NCBI GenBank assembly: GCA_900556785.1
Contig: USQK01000004.1
Span: 1-44,244 of the forward strand
Direction: 5' to 3'
Origin: an uncultured Veillonella sp.
GTDB lineage: Bacteria; Bacillota; Negativicutes; Veillonellales; Veillonellaceae
Length of the DNA: 44,244 nt
The translations under genes were made by a program, and so were the position numbers. Positions 8,685 to 16,810 of the stretch are shown here, piece after piece (position 1 is the stretch's first letter; each line of letters begins with the position of its first letter). The notes beneath the pieces are model-generated. The model had not been told where the DNA came from and made no database searches. It saw nothing but the letters and a program-made list of their open reading frames with translations.

Positions 8685-9563
8685 ATGATGAAAGATATAA
8701 ATTTACAGGAATTTTGCAAAGAATTACATATTTATGAATTTGGGATTGCCCCTTGGCCTCTACCTGAAAATGCAAAAACCATTTTGTACGAAACCAATCC
8801 CTGTCCATTTACAGCGGCAGATGTGGAGGAACGACTACTCGGAACAACTGAGTTCACACCTAAAAGTGCTATTGTCTGTCTCTTTCCATACTACGTAGAA
8901 CATAACGGTCCATCCAATCTATCCCGCTATACATGGGGCACAGATTATCACCTAGTCATTAATGAATATTTAGAAAAACTTATTGAAAAATTACAAAAAA
9001 TGAATACTTCAGCTCAGTTTTCTATACATTGTGACACCTCTCCCTTGGCAGACCGTTACATGGCATACTTAGCGGGCCTTGGCTTTTATGGCAAAAACAA
9101 TTGTTTTATCAGTCCTAAATGGGGATCCTACGTAGTAATAGGAACGATATTAACCACCTTAAAATTTGAGCCGAACACACCACTTGAACAATCTTGCATG
9201 GGTTGTAACCGTTGTATTACCGCTTGTCTAGGTCAATGCTTAGGATACGAAGAATTCAAATATGATACTTGTAAAAGCTACTTAACACAGAAAAAAGGCG
9301 AACTCACCGACCAAGAACAACATATTATAGCTAAAACTCCATTATTGTTTGGTTGCGATGTATGCCAAGAGGTGTGCCCCCATAATCAAGGTATTCCTAC
9401 AACACCAATTCCCGAGTTCCAACAAATCGAACCACACATCGATATTAATGAACTAGAAATGCTTACAAACAAAGAGTTCAAAGCTAAATATGGGCACCGG
9501 GCATTCTCGTGGCGGGGGAAGAAAATATTAATGAGAAACCAAAATATTATTGAAGAAAAATAG
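8685..9563 (+). CDS. queG: Epoxyqueuosine reductase-like protein (QueG family)
   Basis: This 292-residue protein has an N-terminal DUF1730-type domain (AIVCLFPYYVE) with the QueG-like CDTSPLADRYMAYLAGLGF segment, which carries the Asp considered catalytic in QueG. Two 4Fe-4S motifs follow: CMGCNRCITACLGQCLG and CDVCQEVCPHN. QueG uses cobalamin and iron-sulfur clusters to reduce epoxyqueuosine to queuosine in tRNA. It lacks the C-terminal HEAT repeats of long homologues. The first cluster reads ACLGQ where QueG usually has ACPT, so a divergent paralogue is possible. No clear Shine-Dalgarno precedes the tandem ATGs at 8685 and 8688. It converges on yfbR and shares its terminator. Confidence 0.68.
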   Translation: MMKDINLQEFCKELHIYEFGIAPWPLPENAKTILYETNPCPFTAADVEERLLGTTEFTPKSAIVCLFPYYVEHNGPSNLSRYTWGTDYHLVINEYLEKLIEKLQKMNTSAQFSIHCDTSPLADRYMAYLAGLGFYGKNNCFISPKWGSYVVIGTILTTLKFEPNTPLEQSCMGCNRCITACLGQCLGYEEFKYDTCKSYLTQKKGELTDQEQHIIAKTPLLFGCDVCQEVCPHNQGIPTTPIPEFQQIEPHIDINELEMLTNKEFKAKYGHRAFSWRGKKILMRNQNIIEEK

Positions 9564-9640
9564 ATATTATAATTTGTATTTGAGATGTAAAATGGCTGTG
9601 ACGTCTATTAAGATGTTATGGCTATTTTTATAGAATAAAA

Positions 9641-9668
9641 AGAGACGACCGCTGGTCGTCTCTTTTTT
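9641..9668. terminator. Bidirectional terminator, queG-like / yfbR-like
   Basis: A 10-bp stem (AGAGACGACC with GGTCGTCTCT) with a 3-base loop is preceded by AAAAA and followed by TTTTT. It sits between converging genes, so it can end both. Confidence 0.9.
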
Positions 9669-9673
9669 AATCA

Positions 9674-10264
9674 TTATTTGATTTCGTAGTAATTTAGCTC
9701 ATCCAAGCTTTTACCAAGAGCAGGCATATAAGTCTCAAGGAACATATCTACCTCTGGCATGTTGAGTGCTTTCAGTTTAGCCAAAATGGAGTCATGTGCT
9801 TCTTTAAACTCATCGTTCCCTGCCTTGAGTTCGTTTACACATTTCATATAGGCCGAAATTGTATCTGCCGCTTTAACGATAGGCCACTCAGGATTATCCT
9901 CTGCATCTACTATGAAAGGCTTATAAACGGCTTGTAATCGTTCTGGCAAGGTCAATAACATTTTCTCTTGTGCTAATGTTTCAACTTCACCATACAGTTC
10001 ACGAAGTTTTGGATCAAAATATTTAATCGGTGTTGGCATGTCGCCTGTGAAGATTTCACTCACCTCATGGTACATGGCAATAACAGCCACCTTATTAATA
10101 TCTACATTGCCACCGAAATATTCGTTCTTCAGAGCTGCTAAGTTATGAGCTACCATAGCCACTTCGAGGCTATGTTCTTGAATATTTTCAATTTCTGTAT
10201 TGCGCATAAGGCTCCATCGATTGATAAAGCGCATGCGTTTTAAAAAGGCAAAGAATGAACTCAT
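9674..10264 (-). CDS. yfbR: YfbR-like 5'-deoxynucleotidase, HD-domain
   Basis: The 196-residue protein aligns throughout with E. coli YfbR: MSSFFAFLKRMRFINRWSLM at the start, EHSLEVAMVAH, FTGDMPTPIKYF and KAADTISAYMKC. YfbR removes phosphate from deoxynucleoside 5'-monophosphates. Expected metal ligands are present at His31, His66 and Asp134, with catalytic Glu70, but the Asp of the HD pair is Glu67 (the codon is GAG). Whether metal binding survives is unknown. The ATG at 10264 is chosen by homology; an upstream TTG at 10282 would add six unrelated residues. It follows the carboxypeptidase gene by 26 bases on the same strand. Confidence 0.85.
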   Translation of the reverse strand: MSSFFAFLKRMRFINRWSLMRNTEIENIQEHSLEVAMVAHNLAALKNEYFGGNVDINKVAVIAMYHEVSEIFTGDMPTPIKYFDPKLRELYGEVETLAQEKMLLTLPERLQAVYKPFIVDAEDNPEWPIVKAADTISAYMKCVNELKAGNDEFKEAHDSILAKLKALNMPEVDMFLETYMPALGKSLDELNYYEIK

Positions 10265-10290
10265 ATATCCCCCATTACACAATAGTTCCC

Positions 10291-11148
10291 CTAAATAACT
10301 CCACGAAGTTTAAAACCGTAATCAAGGAATTGTACTGCTTCATCCCAACGGTTATCATCGTTAAGCATAACTACAATCATAGTATGACCATTACGGGTAG
10401 CCGATGCAATCAAGCATTCCCCTGCAGCATTCGTAAAGCCAGTTTTTAAACCATTAGCACCGGGATATTTATTGCGAATGAAATGGTTTGTAGTGCGAAT
10501 TGTTTCTGGCGTACGGTTTTGATAAGGCACCTTATAATAATCATTGGCTACTTTATCGCGGAACATTTGGTATTTCATACCATACGCTGCAATCATCGCC
10601 AAGTCACGAGCCGTAGAGTGATGACCCATTTGTGTCAAACCATGAGGATTTAAAAATACACTATTTTTTGCCCCTGCTTTTGCAGCAACGCGATTCATGT
10701 CCTTTGCAAAATTCTCTACAGAGCCACTTACATTTTCTGCTACTACAACGGCCGCATCATTACCGCTGGCAACCATCATGCCTTCAAGAACGCCTTCCAA
10801 GGTAATTTGATCACCCACGCGAACCCCCAGATTGGATTCCTCCATACTAGTGGCATAACTACTAATAGTCGCCAGTTCATCAAGTTGTGTACCTTTGAGT
10901 TCTAGAGCTGTTAACAAGGTAACCATTTTCGTAGTGCTCGCAGGATGCATCCACTTATCAGGATTCTTTGCAAATAGGATTTCCTTTGTATCCGCATCAA
11001 TGAGAACAACAGCCTCACCTATCGTAGATGGTGGCGCAATATACGCCGCATGAGAAACACTAGTACCGAAAATAATAGCGCCTATAAAGGCTATCATCAA
11101 AATAAGTCGTTTCCAAACTATACAAACATTAGTTGTTAAAGATATCAT
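10291..11148 (-). CDS. D-alanyl-D-alanine carboxypeptidase (PBP5/DacF type)
   Basis: The protein (285 residues from ATG 11148) has a Sec signal peptide (helix about 14-30, VSHA just before the mature part), then peptidase family S11 motifs: SxxK at Ser71-Lys74 (HPASTTKM), SGN at 128-130 and KTG at 235-237. The enzyme trims the terminal D-Ala from peptidoglycan stem peptides in the periplasm. It ends soon after the catalytic domain: the PBP5 C-terminal beta domain and the amphipathic membrane anchor are missing, so it may be soluble or held by an uncleaved signal helix. A GTG at 11169 is an alternative start. It follows mscS closely (24 bases). Confidence 0.9.
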   Translation of the reverse strand: MISLTTNVCIVWKRLILMIAFIGAIIFGTSVSHAAYIAPPSTIGEAVVLIDADTKEILFAKNPDKWMHPASTTKMVTLLTALELKGTQLDELATISSYATSMEESNLGVRVGDQITLEGVLEGMMVASGNDAAVVVAENVSGSVENFAKDMNRVAAKAGAKNSVFLNPHGLTQMGHHSTARDLAMIAAYGMKYQMFRDKVANDYYKVPYQNRTPETIRTTNHFIRNKYPGANGLKTGFTNAAGECLIASATRNGHTMIVVMLNDDNRWDEAVQFLDYGFKLRGVI

Positions 11149-11172
11149 ATATCTCACTTTCTGTATCACATA

Positions 11173-12102
11173 TTAACTTTCAGGATTATCATCAATGGCA
11201 ACATCCGTTCCACTTGCTTTTTTCTTAGTTCCCTTAATTTCACCAGTAGAGTTATCTACATTTTGTAGATATACAACACGTTGAGGATATGGAATGTCGA
11301 TACCATATTTATCGAACGCATCTTTTACATCAGACATAATTCCATATTGCACATCTAAGAAGTCTTTCGACTTAACGCGTGCATAGGCAGCAATGCGTAC
11401 AGAGTTATCGCCAAATTCAGAAATACCAATTTCCATATTTTTAGGATTGAGTACACGTTTATCAGCAGCAAAAATATTTTTTAAGATTTTAATTGCTTCA
11501 TGATGATTATTGTTATAACCAATATCAAAGACGAACGGGATAATCCTTTCATGGGTATAAGCAATATTAGTTATGGCTTGGGAGGTAAGGATAGAGTTTG
11601 GTATATACACATTTTTTTGATCTTTAGTAGTGATAATAGTATACATAAATTGAATAGACTTAACACTACCTACAGTATCTCCAACTTGAATAACATGACC
11701 TGCTCTAAAAGGCTTAAATATAAGAATTAATAAGCCTGATGCCAAGTTAGATAAGTTGCTTTGTAAGGCCAAACCAATACCTAAACCAAAGGCACCAAAG
11801 GCAGCTACAAAGGATGTAGTAGGAACACCAATTTGATTTAAGCAAATCAATATTAGACCTACTAGCAATGCATAATTGATGATCTGCGTAATAAAGCTCA
11901 TCGCAGCAGAGTCATAAGAGGCCTTAGTCATAATACGGACAGCAAAGGTTTTCACCCATTTAATAGCATAACGACCTACCCAAAATATAATAAGAGCTAA
12001 TAATATATTTCCCGCTTGAGAAAAGAACCAATCTCGAAATTGAATCAATACATTCGCATCTTTAAACAGTAATTCAGAAGCCCTATTTAAAAGATCACTC
12101 AT
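11173..12102 (-). CDS. mscS: Small-conductance mechanosensitive channel, MscS family
   Basis: The start ATG at 12102 is fixed by GGAGG five bases upstream, giving 309 residues. Membrane helices lie at about 28-50, 72-95 and 98-125. The third is the Gly/Ala-rich pore helix (FVAAFGAFGLGIGLALQS), followed by the MscS-specific FKPFRAGHVIQVGDTVG beta domain and the mixed C-terminal vestibule domain. Such channels open on membrane tension and release solutes during hypo-osmotic shock. The last 30 residues are charged and probably disordered. It is probably first in an operon with the D,D-carboxypeptidase and the yfbR-like gene. Confidence 0.9.
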   Translation of the reverse strand: MSDLLNRASELLFKDANVLIQFRDWFFSQAGNILLALIIFWVGRYAIKWVKTFAVRIMTKASYDSAAMSFITQIINYALLVGLILICLNQIGVPTTSFVAAFGAFGLGIGLALQSNLSNLASGLLILIFKPFRAGHVIQVGDTVGSVKSIQFMYTIITTKDQKNVYIPNSILTSQAITNIAYTHERIIPFVFDIGYNNNHHEAIKILKNIFAADKRVLNPKNMEIGISEFGDNSVRIAAYARVKSKDFLDVQYGIMSDVKDAFDKYGIDIPYPQRVVYLQNVDNSTGEIKGTKKKASGTDVAIDDNPES

Positions 12103-12163
12103 ACTAACCTCCATGAATAAAATATAACGCTCATTCGGTAGAATCGGAAATATATTCGAAATA

Positions 12164-12191
12164 AACATATGTGTTATAATCTAACATATGT
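12164..12191. promoter_or_regulatory. Two AACATATGT boxes around a -10-like TATAAT
   Basis: The divergent gap between mscS and cbiZ holds AACATATGT at 12164-12172 and again at 12183-12191. Each contains the perfect 8-base palindrome ACATATGT. Between them is TATAAT (12175-12180), a possible -10 for cbiZ with no convincing -35. The arrangement suggests a dimer-binding operator pair, but the regulator is unknown. Confidence 0.4.
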
Positions 12192-12265
12192 ATTTTACAA
12201 TAATTTAGTAAAACTATTATATCCTTATATTATATATATAACAATCTAAATCTAGGGAGACTTAC

Positions 12266-13042
12266 ATGTTTAACAATCCATATGAAGCACCACAAGAGCT
12301 TGCAACAGGAGGTCATGTAACAAAAGAGTTAAATTCCGTTACCGTACACTTTGATGACATCCATTATTCCTTATCTAGTGGTCAACTCAATGGCGGATAT
12401 CACCATACTTTGGCCGTACGAAATCAGCAACTGACGTATCAAATTGAAACAGAAAAAGATTTGCCTGGCGGCTCTGTAGCAAATTATTTAGCACAAGAGT
12501 TTGAACACATCGATACACCTGTTCATTTTAGTACAGCGCTTCTTACGTCTGCTACAATGAACCTTCACGCGTACGCTAAGGTTGAAGAACACGATACGAT
12601 TGTGGAGACCATCGTTACTGCAGGCTATGAAAAGACGGCCCATCGTGCAGGAACAGGCTATTGCTACGAGGAGCGAGATGGTAATTTCATAGTACCTGGT
12701 ACCATTAATATTCTTGTCTTTACAAACAAGGCATTAACAGATAGTGCCATGGTGAAAGCCATCATGACAATTACGGAGGCTAAAACCGCAGCCATTCAAG
12801 ATTGGGGTGTTGAAAGTGTACGCCTCTATCCATTTATCAACGAAGATATTCCTGATGCCATCACAAAAGAACGCAAGACTTCTGCTACAGGAACATCCAC
12901 AGACGGTATCATTCTCACCATAGATACAAATGGTGATGTGTTAACGGACGCTGGCTCCTTCTCCCTATTTGGAGACACATTGGCTAAAGCGGTTTATGTA
13001 GGTATACAACGAGCCTTAGAAAATGCTATTGGCGCCGAATAA
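12266..13042 (+). CDS. cbiZ: Adenosylcobinamide amidohydrolase CbiZ
   Basis: This 258-residue protein matches the CbiZ family: LSSGQLNGGYHHTLAV near residue 36, TAGYEKTAHRAGTG, then GTINILVFTNKALTDSAM and ITEAKTAAIQDWGVES, and finally TSATGTSTDGIILT, the Ser/Thr-Gly motif near the C-terminus. CbiZ cuts the nucleotide loop side chain of corrinoids, giving cobyric acid so that salvaged cobamides can be rebuilt with the cell's own lower ligand. AGGGAGA precedes the ATG at good spacing. It stands alone and points away from mscS. The usual neighbours (btu genes) are not in this window. Assignment rests on motifs recalled for the family. Confidence 0.78.
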   Translation: MFNNPYEAPQELATGGHVTKELNSVTVHFDDIHYSLSSGQLNGGYHHTLAVRNQQLTYQIETEKDLPGGSVANYLAQEFEHIDTPVHFSTALLTSATMNLHAYAKVEEHDTIVETIVTAGYEKTAHRAGTGYCYEERDGNFIVPGTINILVFTNKALTDSAMVKAIMTITEAKTAAIQDWGVESVRLYPFINEDIPDAITKERKTSATGTSTDGIILTIDTNGDVLTDAGSFSLFGDTLAKAVYVGIQRALENAIGAE

Positions 13043-13062
13043 AAAATACGCATTCTAGGCGA

Positions 13063-13103
13063 AATAAAAAACCGCACATCCTAAGCGATCGTGATGTGCG
13101 GTT
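13063..13103 (-). terminator. Terminator for the asparaginase gene
   Basis: An 11-bp stem (AACCGCACATC with GATGTGCGGTT, 13070-13103) is followed on the minus strand by TTTTTTATTT. It lies about 100 bases beyond the asparaginase stop, past the terminator of the opposing gene. Confidence 0.82.
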
Positions 13104-13158
13104 CATTGTATATAAAACTGTTACACATAGTATAATACTTGAAAATGAATATCAAATT

Positions 13159-13190
13159 AAGATTTGAGAATTTTTCTCAAATCTTTTTTT
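13159..13190 (+). terminator. Terminator for cbiZ
   Basis: A 12-bp stem around GATTTGAGAA / TTCTCAAATC with a 3-base loop runs into a T tract on the plus strand, 115 bases after the cbiZ stop. Confidence 0.85.
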
Positions 13191-13199
13191 ATTTTCTAA

Positions 13200-14177
13200 T
13201 TAATATTCATAGAAGAACTGTTGTAACTTTTTAAGATTTTTAGTTTTTGTAAGACCCAGCATCAATAAAATACGAGCTTTTTGTGGACTCAATGTATCAC
13301 TTACGAGATAGCCTGCTAGTGCATCTTGTGGTACAGCTGATACCATGCCACTCCCTGTACGAGAAGCACGTACAGTTGGGAATGCTGTATTTTGTGTTAT
13401 TTGACGTACATTTTGAGGAATTGTACCATGACCCAATCCAGTCAAGATGAGTCCATCAGGATTAGTGGCAACTACACTCATTGGCACCATGTCATCCATA
13501 CCACCATAGCAAGTCAAAATGACTACACGAGGCAATTCCTTAAAGTCATGTACAGCAAAGATAGATTCTTTCGTATGACGCCGAGTAGAGGCTTTATAAT
13601 AATGAGCTACACCATCCTGGACAATACCAAGATGCCCTACTAATGGACTGTCAAAGGTAGCCACATTAGTTGTATTCCGTTTGGACACATCACGCGCCCC
13701 ATCAACATAGCCATTTAGAACAACAAGAACACCTTTACCTACAGATGCAGGTGTTCTTGCCACTTGAATCGCTTGTGATAAATTAATAGGACCATCTGCA
13801 CTAATTGCCCCAGCAGGTCTCATCGAGCCAGTAATAACGATAGGTTTATCTGTACGAACAGTAAGATTAAGAAAATAAGCTGTCTCCTCCATGCTATCTG
13901 TTCCATGAGTAATAACAACCCCGCCTATATCCTCTTGATTTACTAATTCTTGTACTAACTTAGATAAATCCAACCAATGCTGGACAGTAATATCGGAACT
14001 TTCAATATTACTAAACTGAGTATATGTATATGGACCATATGGTTCTGTGCCTGGTACGGAGTCTAAAATTTCATCGAGGCCTAGTACACCTGCAGTATAG
14101 CCCGTCAAATCTGTATCGGATGCGCCTTGTCCAGCAATTGTACCGCCCGTACCAATCAACGCAATTTTTGTCTCCAT
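13200..14177 (-). CDS. ansA: L-asparaginase
   Basis: The ATG at 14177 with GGAGG four bases upstream gives 325 residues. Both catalytic threonine motifs are present: IGTGGTIAG (residues 8-16) and GVVITHGTDSMEETAYFL near residue 90, followed by KPIVITGSMRPAGA. The enzyme hydrolyses L-asparagine to aspartate and ammonia. There is no signal peptide, so a cytoplasmic location is likely even though the sequence resembles the type II/AnsB branch. It is transcribed alone, with its own terminator overrunning that of cbiZ. Confidence 0.92.
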   Translation of the reverse strand: METKIALIGTGGTIAGQGASDTDLTGYTAGVLGLDEILDSVPGTEPYGPYTYTQFSNIESSDITVQHWLDLSKLVQELVNQEDIGGVVITHGTDSMEETAYFLNLTVRTDKPIVITGSMRPAGAISADGPINLSQAIQVARTPASVGKGVLVVLNGYVDGARDVSKRNTTNVATFDSPLVGHLGIVQDGVAHYYKASTRRHTKESIFAVHDFKELPRVVILTCYGGMDDMVPMSVVATNPDGLILTGLGHGTIPQNVRQITQNTAFPTVRASRTGSGMVSAVPQDALAGYLVSDTLSPQKARILLMLGLTKTKNLKKLQQFFYEY

Positions 14178-14266
14178 ATTACCTCCATCATAAAATACAT
14201 AAGAAATAGTAAATCTTTTGTTAATCAACATTAGCATGAATTAGACTAGCTAAAACAAGTCCTCTC

Positions 14267-15034
14267 TCAACATTGTGGGTGAAAGGACGGTATCAATTCT
14301 AATTTATGCTTATTAATACGATTTAAATAATCAATACGTTCTTTCGTTTCAGGATTTTCTATCTCTCCAGTTCTAATATATCGATCTAATACAGCATAGG
14401 TAAATCCTAATTTATCCTCATCAGATAGACCGCTGAGTCCATCACTAGGCGTCTTATCTACAAGATATTTTGGAATATCAAGTAATCGACCTATTTGGCG
14501 TACCTCTTCTACGACAAGATTGGCAAGAGGACTAAAATCTCCAGCACTATCGCCATATTTTGTAGAATACCCTACATAATCTTCAGAGCCGTTACATGTA
14601 TTGGCTACACGCGCCCCATTCGGTAAGTTTTGACCAACAGCATATAAGGTTGCCATCCGAAGTCGTGGCGGTGTATTGATAGCTGCATCCTTAGATATAT
14701 CAGCTCTACCGGTAACAACTCCATACCCTTCGCCTTGAATGATGGCATTTGTTAAGGCTGTATACGCAGCCCCTATGTTCACAATAATATGAGGAATACC
14801 TAAGTGATTGACAACAGCCTTAGCATCATCGATATCAGATTGAACGCCGTTTGGCATAAGCACTCCCACTACGCGTTCTGACCCAAGGGCTTCTTTACAA
14901 AGGGCCGCCACAATTGTGGAATCCTTACCACCTGAAATACCTACTACAGCGCTACAACTAGGACCATTTTGACTAAAATATTCTTGAATCCATTGAATTA
15001 GAGCCTCTTTTGTAGCTTGTGGATTGTCTAACAT
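14267..15034 (-). CDS. nadE: Ammonia-dependent NAD+ synthetase
   Basis: This 255-residue protein has the PP-loop motif VVGISGGKDSTIVAALC (around 30-46), then NTCNGSEDYVGYSTKYGD and the C-terminal KTPSDGLSGLSDEDKLGF, all typical of NadE. It amidates deamido-NAD to NAD+ with ATP and ammonia. No glutaminase domain is present. AGGAGG before the ATG overlaps the end of pncB, nine bases upstream, so the two genes form one operon for nicotinate salvage. Confidence 0.95.
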   Translation of the reverse strand: MLDNPQATKEALIQWIQEYFSQNGPSCSAVVGISGGKDSTIVAALCKEALGSERVVGVLMPNGVQSDIDDAKAVVNHLGIPHIIVNIGAAYTALTNAIIQGEGYGVVTGRADISKDAAINTPPRLRMATLYAVGQNLPNGARVANTCNGSEDYVGYSTKYGDSAGDFSPLANLVVEEVRQIGRLLDIPKYLVDKTPSDGLSGLSDEDKLGFTYAVLDRYIRTGEIENPETKERIDYLNRINKHKLELIPSFHPQC

Positions 15035-15042
15035 AAGCCCTC

Positions 15043-16494
15043 CTATTTCTTCCGGAAAATACGATTTAATAAATCCATTTTCATTTGATAGTATCCTGGA
15101 CTCATATCAAGGTAATGACGATGTGGATTTTCAAAGCGCTGTTCTTCTAACCAAATTTCGCGGTCTAGTTGGTCTTTAACGTATTGACGAAGCTCTTCTA
15201 GTGTCGGCAATTTTACGATAAGCTTGCCATCTTTAATAATGAGTTGTTTCATCTCTTTAAAGGTGCAATTTTCAAAGTACAATTCACGCCATGGTTGTTC
15301 TGGATCGATATAACGATATGGTTCTGTCGTATCTGGTACCTCTTCTAACAATGTTAATAAATCTGCAATGGCACGCCCTTTATCATTGTATACGCGATAC
15401 ACCTTTTTAAAACCTGGGTTCGTAATCTTTTCAACAGATTCAGAAATCTTGATGCGAGGCTCCCACAAACCATTCTTTTCAACACCAGCAATCTTGTATA
15501 CGGCGCCAAATACAGGATCGCTCTTAGAGGTAATCAGTCTTTCACCTACACCAAAGATATCAATGGGACCACCCTGTCCCAATAAAGAGGTTATTGTATA
15601 TTCATCAAGACTATTGGAAGCCATAATTTTGCAATCTTCTAAGCCTGCCTTGTCAAGCATACGACGCGCTTTTTTAGCTAAGTAAGCAAGGTCACCAGAA
15701 TCAAGGCGGATACCTTTTAAGCGTTTTCCCATAGGTTCCAATACATCTTTAGCTACTTTAATAGCATTAGGAACCCCAGAGTTTAATACATCATAAGTAT
15801 CAACAAGGAATACAGCCCCATCCGGATACACTTCAGCGTAAGCTTTGAAAGCTTCGTATTCAGAATCATGATACATAACCCAACTATGAGCCATGGTTCC
15901 ACTCACAGGAATACCAAATTGTTGGCCCGCTAAAACAGTTGCCGTAGACTGTACCCCACCAAGGTAGGCTGCTCTCGCACCATATACAGCGGCATCCACA
16001 TTATGAGCTCGACGAGCCCCAAAATCGGCTACTACACGCCCATCCGCAGCACGAACGATGCGATTAGCCTTTGTAGCGATAAGGGACTGATGGTTCATCA
16101 TAGTTAGCACTGCAGTTTCTACGATTTGTGCGTCTATGAGAGGGGCTACGACGGTTATAACTGGTTCGTTTGGATAAATAATAGAACCTTCTGGGAACGC
16201 ATATACATCACCAGTAAAGGAGAAATCTTTAAGATAGTTTAGAAATTCCTCACTAAAGATCCCTTGATTCCGTAAAAAATCGATATCACTTTCATCAAAG
16301 TGTAGATTTAAAATGTACTCAACGATTTGTTCAAGACCACCAAAAATGGCAAAGCCACCCTTATCTGGATTGCGTCTAAAGAACACATCAAAAGCGACGC
16401 GATCCGTATTTTCATGTTGTGTAAAATAGCCGTGTGCCATGGTCATCTCATAAAAATCCATGAGCATACTAATATTGCGACTGTCGTGTTGCAT
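15043..16494 (-). CDS. pncB: Nicotinate phosphoribosyltransferase
   Basis: This 483-residue enzyme matches the long Firmicute form: FYEMTMAHGYF at the N-terminus, VADFGARRAHNVDAAVYGAR around residue 155, SGTMAHSWV and GIRLDSGDLAYLAKKAR, the phosphoribosyl-binding region. It makes nicotinate mononucleotide from nicotinate and PRPP, the first step of the Preiss-Handler route that nadE finishes. It is the first gene of the pair. A minus-strand TATAAT at 16553-16558 could be its -10, but no good -35 is in register. Confidence 0.95.
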   Translation of the reverse strand: MQHDSRNISMLMDFYEMTMAHGYFTQHENTDRVAFDVFFRRNPDKGGFAIFGGLEQIVEYILNLHFDESDIDFLRNQGIFSEEFLNYLKDFSFTGDVYAFPEGSIIYPNEPVITVVAPLIDAQIVETAVLTMMNHQSLIATKANRIVRAADGRVVADFGARRAHNVDAAVYGARAAYLGGVQSTATVLAGQQFGIPVSGTMAHSWVMYHDSEYEAFKAYAEVYPDGAVFLVDTYDVLNSGVPNAIKVAKDVLEPMGKRLKGIRLDSGDLAYLAKKARRMLDKAGLEDCKIMASNSLDEYTITSLLGQGGPIDIFGVGERLITSKSDPVFGAVYKIAGVEKNGLWEPRIKISESVEKITNPGFKKVYRVYNDKGRAIADLLTLLEEVPDTTEPYRYIDPEQPWRELYFENCTFKEMKQLIIKDGKLIVKLPTLEELRQYVKDQLDREIWLEEQRFENPHRHYLDMSPGYYQMKMDLLNRIFRKK

Positions 16495-16706
16495 CGGTTC
16501 ACCAACCTTCTAAAATCTAATGGATTTAATCAATCGTTAATCGTATATCCTCATTATACATTATTATTCCTATATAGCCAGTACATACATATACTACAAT
16601 TTTCATTAACTATCCTAATAATCATTCTTGTGATATAACTATATATATACTAACTATTTATATATTCCATATATGTGTCGGTGAAAGTTATCACTGGAAT
16701 AAACTC

Positions 16707-16762
16707 TTTTATTAGTATTACAAATTCAGATACTAATAAAAACACTAAGTATTCCGTATAAT
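16707..16762 (+). promoter_or_regulatory. Dyad operator and -10 before pepD
   Basis: A perfect 12-bp inverted repeat (TTTTATTAGTAT, 16707-16718, with ATACTAATAAAA, 16730-16741, 11-base spacer) ends 16 bases before TATAAT (16757-16762). It covers the expected -35 region and is not followed by a T run, so a repressor or activator site is more likely than a terminator. The rest of the 316-base gap between pncB and pepD is AT-rich and shows nothing else clear. Confidence 0.45.
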
Positions 16763-16810
16763 CAATCAACATATATATCTATTATTTACATGAGAATGAA
16801 AGGAACCATT

